From: Anseranas semipalmata
Taxonomy: Eukaryota; Chordata; Aves; Anseriformes; Anseranatidae
Reading direction: 5' to 3'
Assembly (NCBI GenBank): GCA_013399115.1
Contig: VXAA01003004.1
Location: 109,904 to 173,903 of the forward strand
DNA length: 64,000 nucleotides
Under the pieces are notes generated by a model. It did not search any database. It worked only from the letters and a program-made list of their open reading frames with translations, and was not told the DNA's origin. Made by a program: the position numbers and the translations under genes. Below, piece by piece: positions 35,576-47,079 of this stretch (positions are counted from its first letter, which is position 1; each line of letters begins with the position of its first letter).

Positions 35576-37998
35576 TGCACTCCCTACACTGCAGCTTCTG
35601 GAGTCTGGACCCTCCAAAATAAGATTAATGACAAACCTTAATGATGACCCATACTAGCCTGCTTGTTTCTTAAGCTTTACTGAAAAAGGTTATAAACAGC
35701 TCTGTAAGCAGCAGAATGAAATAATGCCGCTTTGCAGCTCTATCTTACAGTACAAGATGTGCAAGGAGTTCTTTACTGCTGAGGTTCATTTGTTTATTGC
35801 AGCCACTTGCTAAGTTAGGCTTCCCAAAATCTTAGTGCCCTGCAAGAGAGGGACCTAACGCCAAGAGCCAAACCTCGTTGGCTCACTTGATGACACTGGA
35901 AGAAGAAATCATAGTGCTCATTTTGACTTTGTGTTTTTTTCAGATGGCCAATAATGATGGAAATGGCACAGTTAGATCTAATGACATACCGGCTTCATAA
36001 AGGTTTGGCTTTTGCAATCTGCAACGTGCAGATGATTAAAGTGCTGGTAATAGCTCATGAAGTTTGAGGCTCACTTGAGTTATGCCTCTTTCTTTTTGAT
36101 CACACAAGCAATTGCACACGGACAATTTGGCCAACACAGATTTATTGTCTAACAAGGACACAGCCTCCCCCGGGCCGTGCCTGGCGTCCCGCGGCGATGA
36201 AGCACTGCAGCGTTGTACTGCACAGCTTGCCCGGGGCTTTGCACCCTTCGGGGCTCCTGAGCAAGCAGAACCAGCTGAGCACCGCAAAACCAGCACGGAG
36301 CAGTACTTTGCATCCCATCCGGTTGCCAGCGCAGTCAGGTCTGTGTCCTCTGCTAGTTGTATTTGCAAACATTTCTTAGGGCTTTATTTATTTATTTTTT
36401 TTAACTTGTTTTTCATACAAGTGTTTTGGGAGTAGTTTTCATTGTACAAGGAGCTGTATTTGTATACGAATGCTGGAAATTGTACACAAATGAGGCTGTC
36501 TCTAATCCATCTGTTACGAAACATGCCATAAAAGCAGCAGAGAGAATACCGTGCAATTTCTGCTATGGACACTGGTCCTCTCTGGCTACAGCTGTGCTGG
36601 GGGTGAGCACTCTGCCCATCCCCAGCTGCTGATCATCACCTCAATCTGCCAGCAGAGCTGAGGGTGATCACCTTCTAATCCCTTTCGTCCAAAATGAACC
36701 TGTTAAGCAAAGACCTACCCTTTAAATGGCTTGAAGCAACACAGTATATAGTATTTGTTCCGCAGCCTGTGTTAGATGCCCAAGCAGCTCTGTGGAAAGA
36801 TGTGAGCAAGCGGCTACAATGAAGATGAGCAGGTAGGATTGCAGTGTGGGTGGTTTCCTCCTTAAATGATATAGCTACAACTGTAGAAGAAAGCTTGTCT
36901 ACATGCTAGGTGATGCTCACACAACCAAAAGAGTCAAAGAGAAAATCAGAGATCTGATGAGAAGCTTTTCAGCAACCTATAAGGGAAGTCTGTGCAGACA
37001 GCCAAGGTGAATCCATATGAAGAGTGACATATGAAAGTGAGAAGTAAATGCAATGTGTGATGTTGCAAGATATAACTGATCCAGTTCAATAATCCACGTC
37101 TTGTTTTGGAGGCTATTTGTACATGTACAGAAGATAACTAAGCAAGATGTAAATAGGAGCTGTAACTGTTTAGCTGAGATAAATTAGCTATTCTGGTGGT
37201 TCTGTGCTGCTTCCAGGGTGTGAGTGCCCCTGCTTGTTCACTCGGGCAGGAGGAGTGCTCCTGTGTGCGTGTTGCTGTGCTGTCTGGGTGCACCAGGGCC
37301 TGCTGGTGATGCTGCAGGTAATGCTTTGTCAGCGGCTGTGGCACCGCGGGCTGAAGCTGCCAAGCGCGGCTGTGAGCACTGCCCTGGCTTTCCCTTGGCT
37401 CCTGGCTGGGCTCTGGCTGTTCGCGCTGCTTTAGCACTCCCTTGCCTTTGATGTCAATAGAAGCGTTTCTGCAGTCTCGGGGCCGTGTGTTGCTGCAGAG
37501 CTGTTCTGCAGACATTCTCATTTTCTTTCATATCCACAGGCTTTATCAGCACCTGAATTGTTGTCCTGGGTTAGGGAAGCAGGCTCTGCTGATCCCACGT
37601 GTGGCAGGGCTGTGGTTAGGTTAGTGTCATTAAGCTGTGACCGAGACCGCGTGCTGGCTTACAACAGAACGTAACGGCTGCAGTTGCATCAGTGCTGCCG
37701 GCACTGAAGTGTGGAGGCAGGATCACTGGAGGGCAGCGTGGCCGGGGTGGTTAAAATCGTGGTGCTGCACGTGTGCACTTGCAGGTGCCTCTGTGTTAAA
37801 AGGTCTCCTGCAGCGTTTGAGCGTCTGGGCACTGCAGCCTACTGCTTGCATGAGGCTCTTCTGAGCGGTGCAGCAGCTGCTTGGCTTTGTCCCTGCGCTG
37901 ATGGAGGTGCTGGGAGGTGTGGGGGCACCCCCGGCAGGGAGCCCAGCTGACATGCTACACCCCTTCTTTGTAAGTAAAGCATCCTCCTTGCCACTCTT
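35576..37998. other. Intergenic sequence
   Basis: Unique sequence, no gene or repeat family recognised. Small frames at 36036-36435 and 37138-37521 overlap on both strands without domain content. The part at 37200-37430 is moderately GC-rich. Confidence 0.5.
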
Positions 37999-38185
37999 CA
38001 TAGCATCACGGAGTGGTTTGGGTTTGGGCTGGCAGGGACCTCAAAGCCCGTCCAGTTCTGCCCCCTGCCATGGGCACGACCCCTGCCACCAGCCCAGGTG
38101 CCCACAGCCCCATCCAGCCTGGCCTTGGGCACTGCCAGGGATGGGGCACCCACAGCTCCTCCGGGCAGCCTGTCCCAATGTTCTT
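37999..38185 (-). repeat. CR1 LINE 3' end (avian type, reverse orientation)
   Basis: On the + strand it begins with a degenerate copy of the CR1 terminal octamer repeat ('catagcatcacggag', 37999-38013). It then follows the familiar avian CR1 3' end: 'tggtttgggtttgg' (38014-38027), 'ggcagggacctcaaag' (38031-38046), 'ccccctgccatgggc' (38060-38074), 'ccccatccagcctggccttg' (38109-38128), 'cactgccagggatggggca' (38130-38148) and 'gggcagcctgtcccaatg' (38163-38180). The copy is severely 5'-truncated, as is usual for CR1, and is the least diverged transposable element in the window. It is the main reason for calling the genome avian. Open frames across it are incidental. Confidence 0.93.
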
Positions 38186-39194
38186 GATTCTCCTGAAATT
38201 CAGCTTTTTTTCTCTCAAACGGGTTATTTGTAGTCAATCAATATGATATATATGCTGTGCTCTCCCCCTCTGGAGCCAGGCTTTCCAAACACCCCAAGCA
38301 CGCTGTAGTTGGGTTTCTGACTTTCTCCAGAATGTGCATTCTAGCTGCTGTTCTTTGGCCTCAGTGCTCAGCCTAGTAATATTTTAGGGAACATCAGGTT
38401 GCATTTGAGGTATTCCATTTTTGTGTAGTTTCCTTCTTGACCTTTTTCAGCTCTTTTCTCTTGGGTGAGGGTTACCCGTTTCTCTTTTCCCAATTCCTCC
38501 ATCTATAAGCACAGCAAATGGCAACAAGCTCTCTGTTATTCTCTTCATCAGCCCCTGATGAGGAGGAGTGCTGAAGTGAGCCCACAGATAACAGATTGAA
38601 AAAGCAATAATTGGGAGAGAAGAGAAAGAGAAACAAAGGGAATGTAAATAAGTCACCGCTGTGACAGCAAAAGCACCAAGTGAATGTGTTGGGCAGATAG
38701 AAATCCTAAGCATTAATGGAATAGATGCTGGAGCTTTTCTAATGTTTTTGGAATATAAGCTTAATAAACATCAGAAATTGTCCTTGGCCACAAAGTTGTG
38801 AGGTGGGTTTCTATGCTTTCAATGCTATTTGGCATTGGAGCTCGATCCAGATCCTTCTTTCAGCACATGGCAAACTCGCCCAATCCTTGCTTATAGCTGA
38901 GGAAAGAGTGCTTGAGTACTTATGGCTGTGGGGGTTACCTGCTCTAGTAGACGGGCTTTCTTTACTGTTCTTTGCTCATAAGTGGCCAGAGAAGATTACA
39001 GCAATGAGACTTTTCATGGTAGCTGATTCCAACGCCCTTTCCTTTATCACTGGTTAACTTTCATGCGTCCAAGTAAAACTCTGAAGTAGAACGAAGTGTT
39101 ACAGCTCCTCACCCGGGGGGAAAGCTCCAGGTAGCTGAAGCTACACAGGAATTTTAAACAAGCATTAATTTTCTTGGTGCCCTTAACAGCATCA
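38186..39194. other. Intergenic sequence
   Basis: AT-rich unique sequence after the CR1 copy. No gene, RNA or repeat recognised. Confidence 0.5.
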
Positions 39195-39690
39195 GCTGAC
39201 ACCCGTGGGAGTTCCGTGGGACTGCGAACGCCAGTGCAGGGGAGCGGTGCGGGGCGGTGCGGGCGAGCGGAGCACCCCGGGCAGCCTCTGGCTCTGCTCT
39301 GCTGCCGGCCCTGGGGCCGCGTGTCTGGAGCCCCGCTGTGGGTCCCTGCGGGCGCTCCCGAGACCCGGGGGGAAGGCCAAGCGCAGCGATGGAGCCGTTG
39401 GCTGCTGGGGGCTTTCTAGGGCTCTGAGAGGCAGAAAGCTTTGTGCTCTCGGGCTTCGCTACGTGACTTGTTCCTTCGGCAAGAAGGAGCTGGCGCAGCG
39501 CAGGCGATGGCAGGGGCACGGGGCGGCGGTGGGGCGGCTGCAGGGCGCGTGGAGCAGAGCCGGCAGCCGGGCTTGGCAGAGCCCGCTGGGAGCTGCGGGA
39601 CGGAGGGAGGAGATCCTCCGGCGAGGGCGCCTGCAGGTCGGCGGGCTGGGTGCGCCACGAGGCTGCAGAGCAGCCGATTCCAGATCAGCC
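39195..39690. other. Strong CpG island
   Basis: By my rough count there are about 45-50 CpG in about 490 bp, in a very GC-rich sequence with sharp AT-rich borders. Frames of up to 171 codons are open on both strands without recognisable protein. This is among the best promoter-island candidates in the window, although no TATA box, clear first exon or donor site can be assigned. Confidence 0.65.
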
Positions 39691-41257
39691 TATGTAGGCA
39701 GCATCGAATGGAGCCTGTAGTGGGGAAATGTGCAGTCGTTCTAGAACCGGGGAAGAACAGACTTAAGAACGGGGTTTCTGGAGTTTTGGCATTGCATCTA
39801 GCTGTCAAAACAGTAGATCACCTAATAAACAGTTTGAAATACTGTAAGTAGTAGCTAGCAAAACTTAGTAAATAAATGGAGGTGATGATTTAGGTGGTAG
39901 TCAGGCATTGTGCACGGCTTTGGCTGGGTAGGAAAATAATAGTTTGTGTCAGAGTGTAGCTGGAAAAGTTGCTTCTAAATTGCACCATTTATTTGTGGAA
40001 GTGAACAGGACGATTCAGGATTATTGTAGGTTGTCCTTTGTCTCATTCTCTGCTAGCAAATAGAGATGGATTTCAGGGCACTGGGGAAAACCTTCCTTTG
40101 CTAGCAGCATGAAACCTATGTGAAATTCTTTTTTTAAAAAAAAAAAAAAAGGGCCTAATCTGTGCAATATGCTCGCCCTTTTTCATATACTGCTCCATAT
40201 GCTTTTGCTTGTTTGTCTAGGTAATATGCACAGGAGGGTGGCGGGGGACAGGACCACACAAACACTCTGCTCTTCCCTTGGTATTTGTGAAGCTCTGCAT
40301 GTTCATCTGAAGCTCAATATATGGATGTTGCAAAGTAACTGTGGTTTGGGAAACAAAGGGAACCATTTCTCTTCTTAAAACCCCTGTTCTCACTCAGAAA
40401 AGACTTGGGGAAGGGAAGGACAGAGCCTGGATTGTTGTGCCAAGAATAGTCTTTTTTTTTTTTTNTAGTTTTTTTTTTTTTTTTTTTTTTTTTTTGAGGT
40501 AAAATGCTACACCACCGAAACTCTTGGAAGTCTGTTTGTACCACTTGTCTTGGTTATGCCTTTGGCATTTTAAAGGCTTATATGGGCAGCTTTCCAGAAG
40601 GGTAGGAAAAGAGCAGTATGCAAAATAAGTCACACAGTTCTGGATACAGGCTTTGTAAACCCAGCATTTTGTTCAGAAGGCTTTGAAATACTAACAGAAA
40701 ACATTGCCCTAAGCAGGGAAGAAAGAGTAACTCAAGAATATGTTTCTTTCATTAATTTTGCAGAAGCGCTAATCTTCAAGGGTCAGCCTCTGGAAGATTG
40801 GGTGCGGAATCCCAAACCTGCAATGTAAACATAAAGTACAGCACGGGGTAGGAATAAACATGTCAGATACAGCTGTTGGCATGAAATATATATGAACAAG
40901 GTTCAGAGGATAGGTGGTAAGGTACAAATTGCTGGTGTCTTGGACGTTGCAAACTTCTTGTCCAAGTTAATGTAAAATTTCTCTCAAGTGATATTCAGGC
41001 AGAAGGTGTGAATCTTGCAGCAGAAAAGAGCTACTGTCTTGTCAATTTAAGTTAAATGCTCAGAATTCATTAAACTTAATGCTCTGATCTGTCCTGTCCC
41101 CCCCCTCCTACAAACAGCCAGCAACCTGTTCACCCCGCTTGGTGCTTTTCTGTGACCAGAGACTGTAAGATTGGCTTTGAGCCAGTACTGATTAGCACCT
41201 TTATTATTGTCCCGGACGGTGGGACACAGTGGTGCACCCCCAGTGAGCGTGCAGATC
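39691..41257. other. Intergenic sequence with A and T tracts
   Basis: No gene recognised. A T7A15-like tract lies at about 40130-40151, and a long T tract with one ambiguous base at 40452-40495. The rest is unique AT-rich sequence. A short run of C lies near 41099-41105. Confidence 0.5.
40452..40495. repeat. Long T tract with one undetermined base
   Basis: T run broken by 'NTAG' at 40465-40468 and continuing for 27 T. The N at 40465 is the only single ambiguous base in the window and probably reflects uncertain homopolymer sequencing, so the length should not be trusted. Confidence 0.9.
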
Positions 41258-41468
41258 TCACTGAGGCTGGCTGGAAAGCAGCTTTGCAGAAGGACCTGGG
41301 CTTCCTGGTGGACACCAAATTGGACGTGAGCCAGCACTGTGGTCTTGCTGCAAAGAAAGAAGAAAGTCAACAGCATCCAGGGCTGCATTAAGAGTGTTGC
41401 AATCAAGTTGATTATTCTGTCAGAGCATAAGAAAAAATATTTTTGAGTGTGGTGAAACACTGGAAAGT
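41258..41468 (+). repeat. CR1 LINE remnant (end of ORF2, sense orientation)
   Basis: The translated segment around 41293-41352 reads KDLGFLVDTKLDVSQHCGLA, closely matching the C-terminal part of the CR1 ORF2 protein (typical 'KDLGVLVD.KL.MSQQCAL.AKKAN'). The nucleotide words 'ggctggctggaaagcagc' (41265-41282) and 'gcatccagggctgcatta' (41373-41390) also agree. After about 41400 the match jumps to the last part of the family ('gcataagaaaaaatat', then 'ggtgaaacactggaa'), which implies an internal deletion. The frame ends at a stop near 41391. It is a dead copy, older than the one at 37999. Confidence 0.88.
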
Positions 41469-41939
41469 GAAAGGAAACACTGTCTTACCCCTGGTTGATC
41501 AGTTTGTCGTGTCTTTTAGGGTACTCATCCAGCTGGAAGAAAAGGTAGAACAAACTGTCCAGTGGAAATCCTTCTATGCAAGGACTGTGCTTTTGCGTTT
41601 ATTTTGTAAAGCAACAGTTAATTTATGAGTAATGGGTGTGATTCTTCTAAGAAGAGCCAGAAGGTTCTGCCAGAAAGACTGGGAGTTGTAACAGCCTTGA
41701 GATATTTTTCTCATTTTGGTCACAATATAAATGATACTTGAATTAATATTCATGCTGAAATAAAACTTGAGGGGGGGTTGGTCAGTAACAGTAAGTAAAC
41801 AATACAGGGAAGAAAATGGCTTTTTTTTGGTGGCATAAAGATGCAAAATACAAGAGAAACTGAACTTATTTTTTTTTTCACACCTTCCAAAAACCAGAGC
41901 AAGTATTATGCATTTATATTCTATTTTGCCTTTGTCCAA
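41469..41939. other. Intergenic sequence
   Basis: Unique AT-rich sequence with short G and T runs (near 41770 and 41821, 41870). No gene recognised. Confidence 0.5.
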
Positions 41940-42190
41940 GGACATTAATTATCCTCAAACAGCACAGTTGGGTGACAGAGCAGTGAGTTGCCATGTGGAA
42001 CTCTAGGACAGTCAAGGCATTGTAATGAATCCTATTAAAGTCAAAGTCATTTATAAAGTGATCAAAAGCACTGGTTAGGCTGTGTAAATGACTTACCAGA
42101 TACCAGAGCATCGTTAGCCATTTACCATATGGGAGTAATGGAGCACAGGCTGTGTAATGTTGGAATGTGTACAGATAAGCCATTTACTCG
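41940..42190. promoter_or_regulatory. AT-rich candidate regulatory element
   Basis: Complex repeat-free block with 'acattaattatcc' at about 41942, 'aaagtcaaagtcatttat' near 42038 (nuclear-receptor-like half-sites) and 'ccatttaccatatggg' near 42119. It resembles enhancer-type sequence. Conservation not visible here. Confidence 0.22.
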
Positions 42191-43959
42191 ACTGGTGAAT
42201 ATACACTGTACTGTCTAGGGATGCTTTATGCTGTGGAATAATGACATAGATTTTGTTTTCACATTTGATGTCTTCCTCTGTTTCCATCCTGATTTGCTTC
42301 CCATTGTGATATTGCTAATCTTTCTTCTGCAGGAAGCATTGCTGTTCTGTTTGAGCAACTTGGAGCATTACTGGGAAGTTACACCAACTGGCAAACTCCC
42401 TGCACTTCTGAGCTGTGCTGATGAGCACTACCCCTCCCATTTCTTTGTGTGAAAATTAGGAATGCACGTAGATTAATTAGGATTGAACTCTGTACAGAGC
42501 AAACACAGCTTTCAGTAGCTTTGCATATGTTTTTGAAGCAATAATGGTTAACCAGGAATGCATTTTACAGCAATAACAAACAGAAAAAGGGTCATTCTTC
42601 CCAGTAACTATCACAAAATACCGTATACAAGGTCGTTATCACTATCAGAAATGGCAGTAGAAACTGAATTTTGCAGATAAGCACTTATTGTATCATCTTT
42701 ACTTTGACTTTAATACTGGTGTGTCAGCCAACTGCTTGCTTATTCTGTTTTCTTTGGGTGGTTCTGATGCACTGCCTCATGAGGCATCTGACCACCTTCT
42801 GGATGTACAAGTGACCCGTGGCCCTCCTTTCCTTCACTGCCCAGAGAAGAAATTAAGTTACAAATTTAAATGTTATTGTTTGTGTTCTGAGACTATAGAA
42901 ATGAAAACAAAATCAGGAGGGGGAAAAAAAACACAGAGAAGGTCCTGCAGGAGGTTATCCTATTTATCATATACAATTTTCTGCTTTAGAGAAGATGACC
43001 ATATGTAGTTTTAGATTGGGAAAGATGCCCAGCAGGGGTGCGGAGAATAAGCAAATCCCTGTTCTACCACCCCTACTTTGTTTACCCTTCAGGACCTCTT
43101 TATGATGGTGGACTGGACAAGGAGAAGTGTCCTAGGTTATGAATCTGCCCAGCTCTCATGGGGATCCAGGTAATTTTGCTCATTCACGAAGTTAAGAACC
43201 GTCCTGAAACTGACTTTTCTGCACTGAGGTATTGCCCCAGTACCTTGTTCTTTCCTTCCTCCATTTGGAACTAATTAACCAATCCCTAGGGGGAAAAATA
43301 AAAATAAAAATTGGTGTCTAGATGAATTCACCCCCAAAGATAAAAGTTCTGTTTTTTTTTTTAACCAGATTAAAAAAAAACAACCACAGCAATGTGCCAC
43401 ATGAGAAATCTACTGACCTCTTAGGTTGAGGAAGCGAGAGCAAAGCAAATGAAGATGCCAGTACTTCTGCTATGCACTAATACTTGACTGGGGGCAAGGC
43501 TTGGGACAATATAATTTCTGCTCTATGGAAAAATGACTGTAGGTTTCATGGGTACACTAAGCAGGCTTAGCCAAGAGCCACGCTTGCCATTAATTCAGGC
43601 TCATAAACTCCAGCGTTGCAGAATAAGGTGCTAGAGACAAACAGCAATGAAACCAAATGACTGTCGGAGCTTTCAAGAAAAATGGCAATGGCAAGAAAAG
43701 CAGAAAACTGTTGCAACTGCCAGGAGCCTGTAAAGCATCTGCATCAAAATGCATCGCAGCACAGAAGTCAGTTACTCAGTAACTTTTTTTGGCGCACACA
43801 GCAAGTGGCTAAATAGCTGGAGAAGTGCCACTCAAACACCATCCGTATGAATAACTGCTAGCAGTTCAGTGAGCATCAATTTGTTCATTTATTTAAATCT
43901 ACAATGCTTACTACACTGCTGGGTGCTGTTGGAATGGCAATTATTTGAGGCCGTGTTTT
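42191..43959. other. Intergenic sequence
   Basis: AT-rich unique sequence with several short A/T runs (for example near 43297-43311, 43352-43361, 43372-43380). A 106-codon frame at 42688-43008 has no recognisable domain. Confidence 0.5.
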
Positions 43960-44300
43960 GGGGCTGAAGGCGGTGTTAGCCCCGCTGCTGCGGTCACAGC
44001 CGGTGCTGCCCTGCACAGGGGGCTGCAGGGCCATGTGGGGGGGCTGCACGCTGGCCTGGCACAAAGCGGGGTGTCAGCGCCGCGGGAAGCCGGGGCAGCC
44101 TGGGGCTGGAGGTGCCGTGCAGCAGGACTGGCACATCGCCCGCAGCGCTGCCTGTACCGCTGTCCTCCGAGCCGGGGGTGCCTGCGCCTGCTGGGTCTCT
44201 GCGCTGCCGGCTGGGGCTGCGGGTTGGTGGCTGCTCTGCCCCTCACCGAGGGTGCTGCCGGCTTTCTGCGTACAGCTGCCGAACAAAACTGTGCTGTGAG
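43960..44300. other. GC-rich patch
   Basis: GC-rich segment open in at least three + frames and two - frames, none with a recognisable family. CpG density is moderate, lower than in the islands at 39195 and 57720. Confidence 0.5.
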
Positions 44301-46760
44301 GACAGCAAGCGCGTCTCCGAAATCCGGATGCCCCATTCACAACTGAGGGGCCTCAGGCTGGGGCACTCACTTTTGCTGCGATCCCTTTGCGTGACAGTGG
44401 CAGAATATCCTGACTGCTACCAGGCGGGCAGCGTTACACCGCAGGAGGCCTGCTGCGTTAATGCTGTGGGGTAACCTTAGTGCAGCTTAAACGTCCGTGG
44501 TAAGGAAAGGGTTGCTTCAGGAAGGTCAGTGCTTGCTCTCTGAGAAGGATAATTGATACGAGAGCTGTTTCTCCTTTTTTCACTTGAAATATTGCTCATG
44601 GTTATGGATTAAGTAAATATGATTGAGAACCCCTTTGCCTTCTGTTGATTAATATTCTAGGTAGGAACTATGATTTTTTCTGATGTTCAACATTGCTCCT
44701 TCTTTGCTTCAATCTCAGTGTCTTTTGTTCCTCACAGCTTCAGTTCTGAGCGCAGGGGGAGATGTGATTTCGCCGTGCCTGGCAGGAGGGCTCCTGGAGG
44801 AGCAGAGCTGCAGGGACGCAGGCTGGGGGAGCCTGGCTGAGCTGTGAGGGCCGCGCATCCCCTTCTGTAAGGGGACTCGAGCCACCGATGCCACGGGAGG
44901 CGGATGGGAACAAAGCCCCTTCCCTACCTGGAGTGGAGGGGGAAGAAGCAGCCCTGGCTTTGGGGCGAGGGGAGCCAAAGCTAATGTCTGGTTCATGGCA
45001 GGTGTTCAGATAACTGCTCTGAGAGCTGCTTGATTTCCACCTTATGGGATTTGCAATGTTAGAATTGGTCCCCTCATGTGATGCCTTGATGGTCAGAATT
45101 TGGGGTGGAAGAAAAAAAAAAAAATATTTGACAGGAAGAAAAAAACCTTGATGACCAATCCTGGCAGTGATGCTTGGCTTGTCCACAATTAATATTTTTT
45201 CACTTTACTTCCTCAGGAATATGACTGTTCTTTTTTTTTTTCCTCCCCTGGTTTTGTGAAACCAATTTGCATCTGAGATTCATTTTCGGCAGTGATGAGA
45301 CTGGCATCGCTTCTCTGAACAGAGCACCATATGCTTCCTTTTGTGGTTGCTGCCTCCCAGATAGTCTCACTGGCGAGTACATGACAAAGTACCAGAAAGA
45401 TGTTAGCACACAAATGCTGCCGTTCTTACAAAAGGGGGAAAAGTGATAAATGCTTTACTTATCTAAAGAAAAAGATAAGGACTTATTTGGGGAACCAAAT
45501 TGACAGTTGCAATACCTGTTAACATTTTTCATGTCGAGATCAAGAATTTTAGGAAAGGCTGGTAGGCTCTATCATTAAATTTGCATTGGTTTTCTTAAAA
45601 ATAAAAATAAAAAGGAAAAAGGAAGAAATGAAAGTTACAGAAAAACCCAACCAACTCTGGATCTGACTTTTGAAGTGTCTCTTATCAGAGATGCAAAGGA
45701 AATACAGGGGGGTTTCAAAAGCATCTGAAAATTAAGTACCTTATTTCCATTCACATGAAGTCAACAGGAGTTAGTCCCGGATCAGGAATGCAAGCTTTTC
45801 TCTGTAGAAGTGGATGTTTGTTTGTTGTGCAAGTGACAATACAGAATTCAGAGAATAGATGTTATTCTGCTGTGCTGGGGGAAACAAAACAAAACACCGG
45901 GGAAAGTTCAGTAAGAAGAAAAGTTGAGAAAACCTGCCTGGTGTTGTTCCTAACATCTCCTGTGGTTCTGGGGACTACCTGGGATATTTGGGGGTGAGGG
46001 ACAGAGTTTGGGGTGGTTCTGCTACGTGAATTTTGTGAGGCTTTGTATTTCTTGCATGCCAACCTGAAAACATGATGTGAAAAACCCGTTTGGATCGGCT
46101 TTGGCTCCAGTCGATCAGATGCTGTGACAACGCCCTTTCCTGCAACACTTGGCCATTCTGCTCTCCGGCCAGGACAGGTAACTCGTCCCCGTGTCCCCGA
46201 AGGTGCTGACATCCCAGGGGCCCCTCCTGGCCTGGAGGAGGCTGTCACAGGCACCCAGTCGGTGTGCAAACACCCTGCTCGGGGCGGTCGTGCGGTTGCA
46301 CAGCCTGCTTCCCGCATCCCTCGCCTGCCTCTGCCAGCCAGCACCACGGAACAGCGGGAATGTTGCTCAATGCATCAGCATTACAGAAACAAATAATGAT
46401 AAATGGCCTTCTGTGCACCCACTGGGAGGGCTCCACCGTGATCACTCGCCCTCAGAAAGCCTTCTGCTCCCCGTGGTGGTCTGATGATCGCACTCTGGGC
46501 TCCCAGATAAATCACGGGCTGAACAACGGGAGGGCCCCGTCACTGGGCGGGCGTGGGAAGGTTCCTCGCTGTTGTTGTTACTACTTCGTGAAATCCTGCG
46601 AAATAAAGTGAGATCAGCTGGATCCTGAGAACAACCGTAGCAAGTACCCTTCAGTGTTAATTGACAGCAGACAGGACGTCTCAGTTACTTTACTTCTAGA
46701 TGGTCAATCTCTTGCTAATTACCAGAGCTCAGAGCTTTACCTCCTTGTTTGTTTCCTTCT
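44301..46760. other. Intergenic sequence
   Basis: No gene recognised. A/T tracts lie at about 45112-45124 and 45231-45242, and an AAAAT-rich tract at about 45597-45625. The part at 46100-46330 is moderately GC-rich. A degraded fragment near 45755-45785 ('catgaagtcaacaggagtta') recalls old sauropsid repeat tails but is too short to assign. Confidence 0.5.
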
Positions 46761-46791
46761 GTTCAGCTCCTCCGCATCAGCATCATTTATC
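46761..46791 (+). repeat. Left copy of a 31-bp direct repeat at the assembly gap
   Basis: Begins 'gttcagctcctccgcatcag' and ends exactly at the first N. The same 31 bases, with G changed to A at one position (46774 versus 46958), follow the gap at 46945-46975. The extent beyond the gap edges cannot be seen. Confidence 0.95.
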
Positions 46792-46944
46792 NNNNNNNNN
46801 NNNNNNNNNNNNNNNNNNNNNNNNNNNNNNNNNNNNNNNNNNNNNNNNNNNNNNNNNNNNNNNNNNNNNNNNNNNNNNNNNNNNNNNNNNNNNNNNNNNN
46901 NNNNNNNNNNNNNNNNNNNNNNNNNNNNNNNNNNNNNNNNNNNN
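46792..46944. other. Assembly gap (153 N)
   Basis: Run of 153 undetermined bases. Any frame reported across it is meaningless. Its flanks carry the same 31-bp sequence. Confidence 0.99.
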
Positions 46945-46975
46945 GTTCAGCTCCTCCACATCAGCATCATTTATC
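46945..46975 (+). repeat. Right copy of the 31-bp direct repeat at the assembly gap
   Basis: Starts directly after the last N and is 30/31 identical to 46761-46791. This suggests overlapping contig ends that were not merged, or a tandem repeat spanning the gap. Confidence 0.95.
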
Positions 46976-47079
46976 ACTCACAAGGTCGCTCTCCACCCTT
47001 TACTCCTGCCACGAGCAAGTACTGCATTTTTACATTTCTAATCTGTGGGCGATCTGTTCCAATTCGCCTCCTACCGCAG

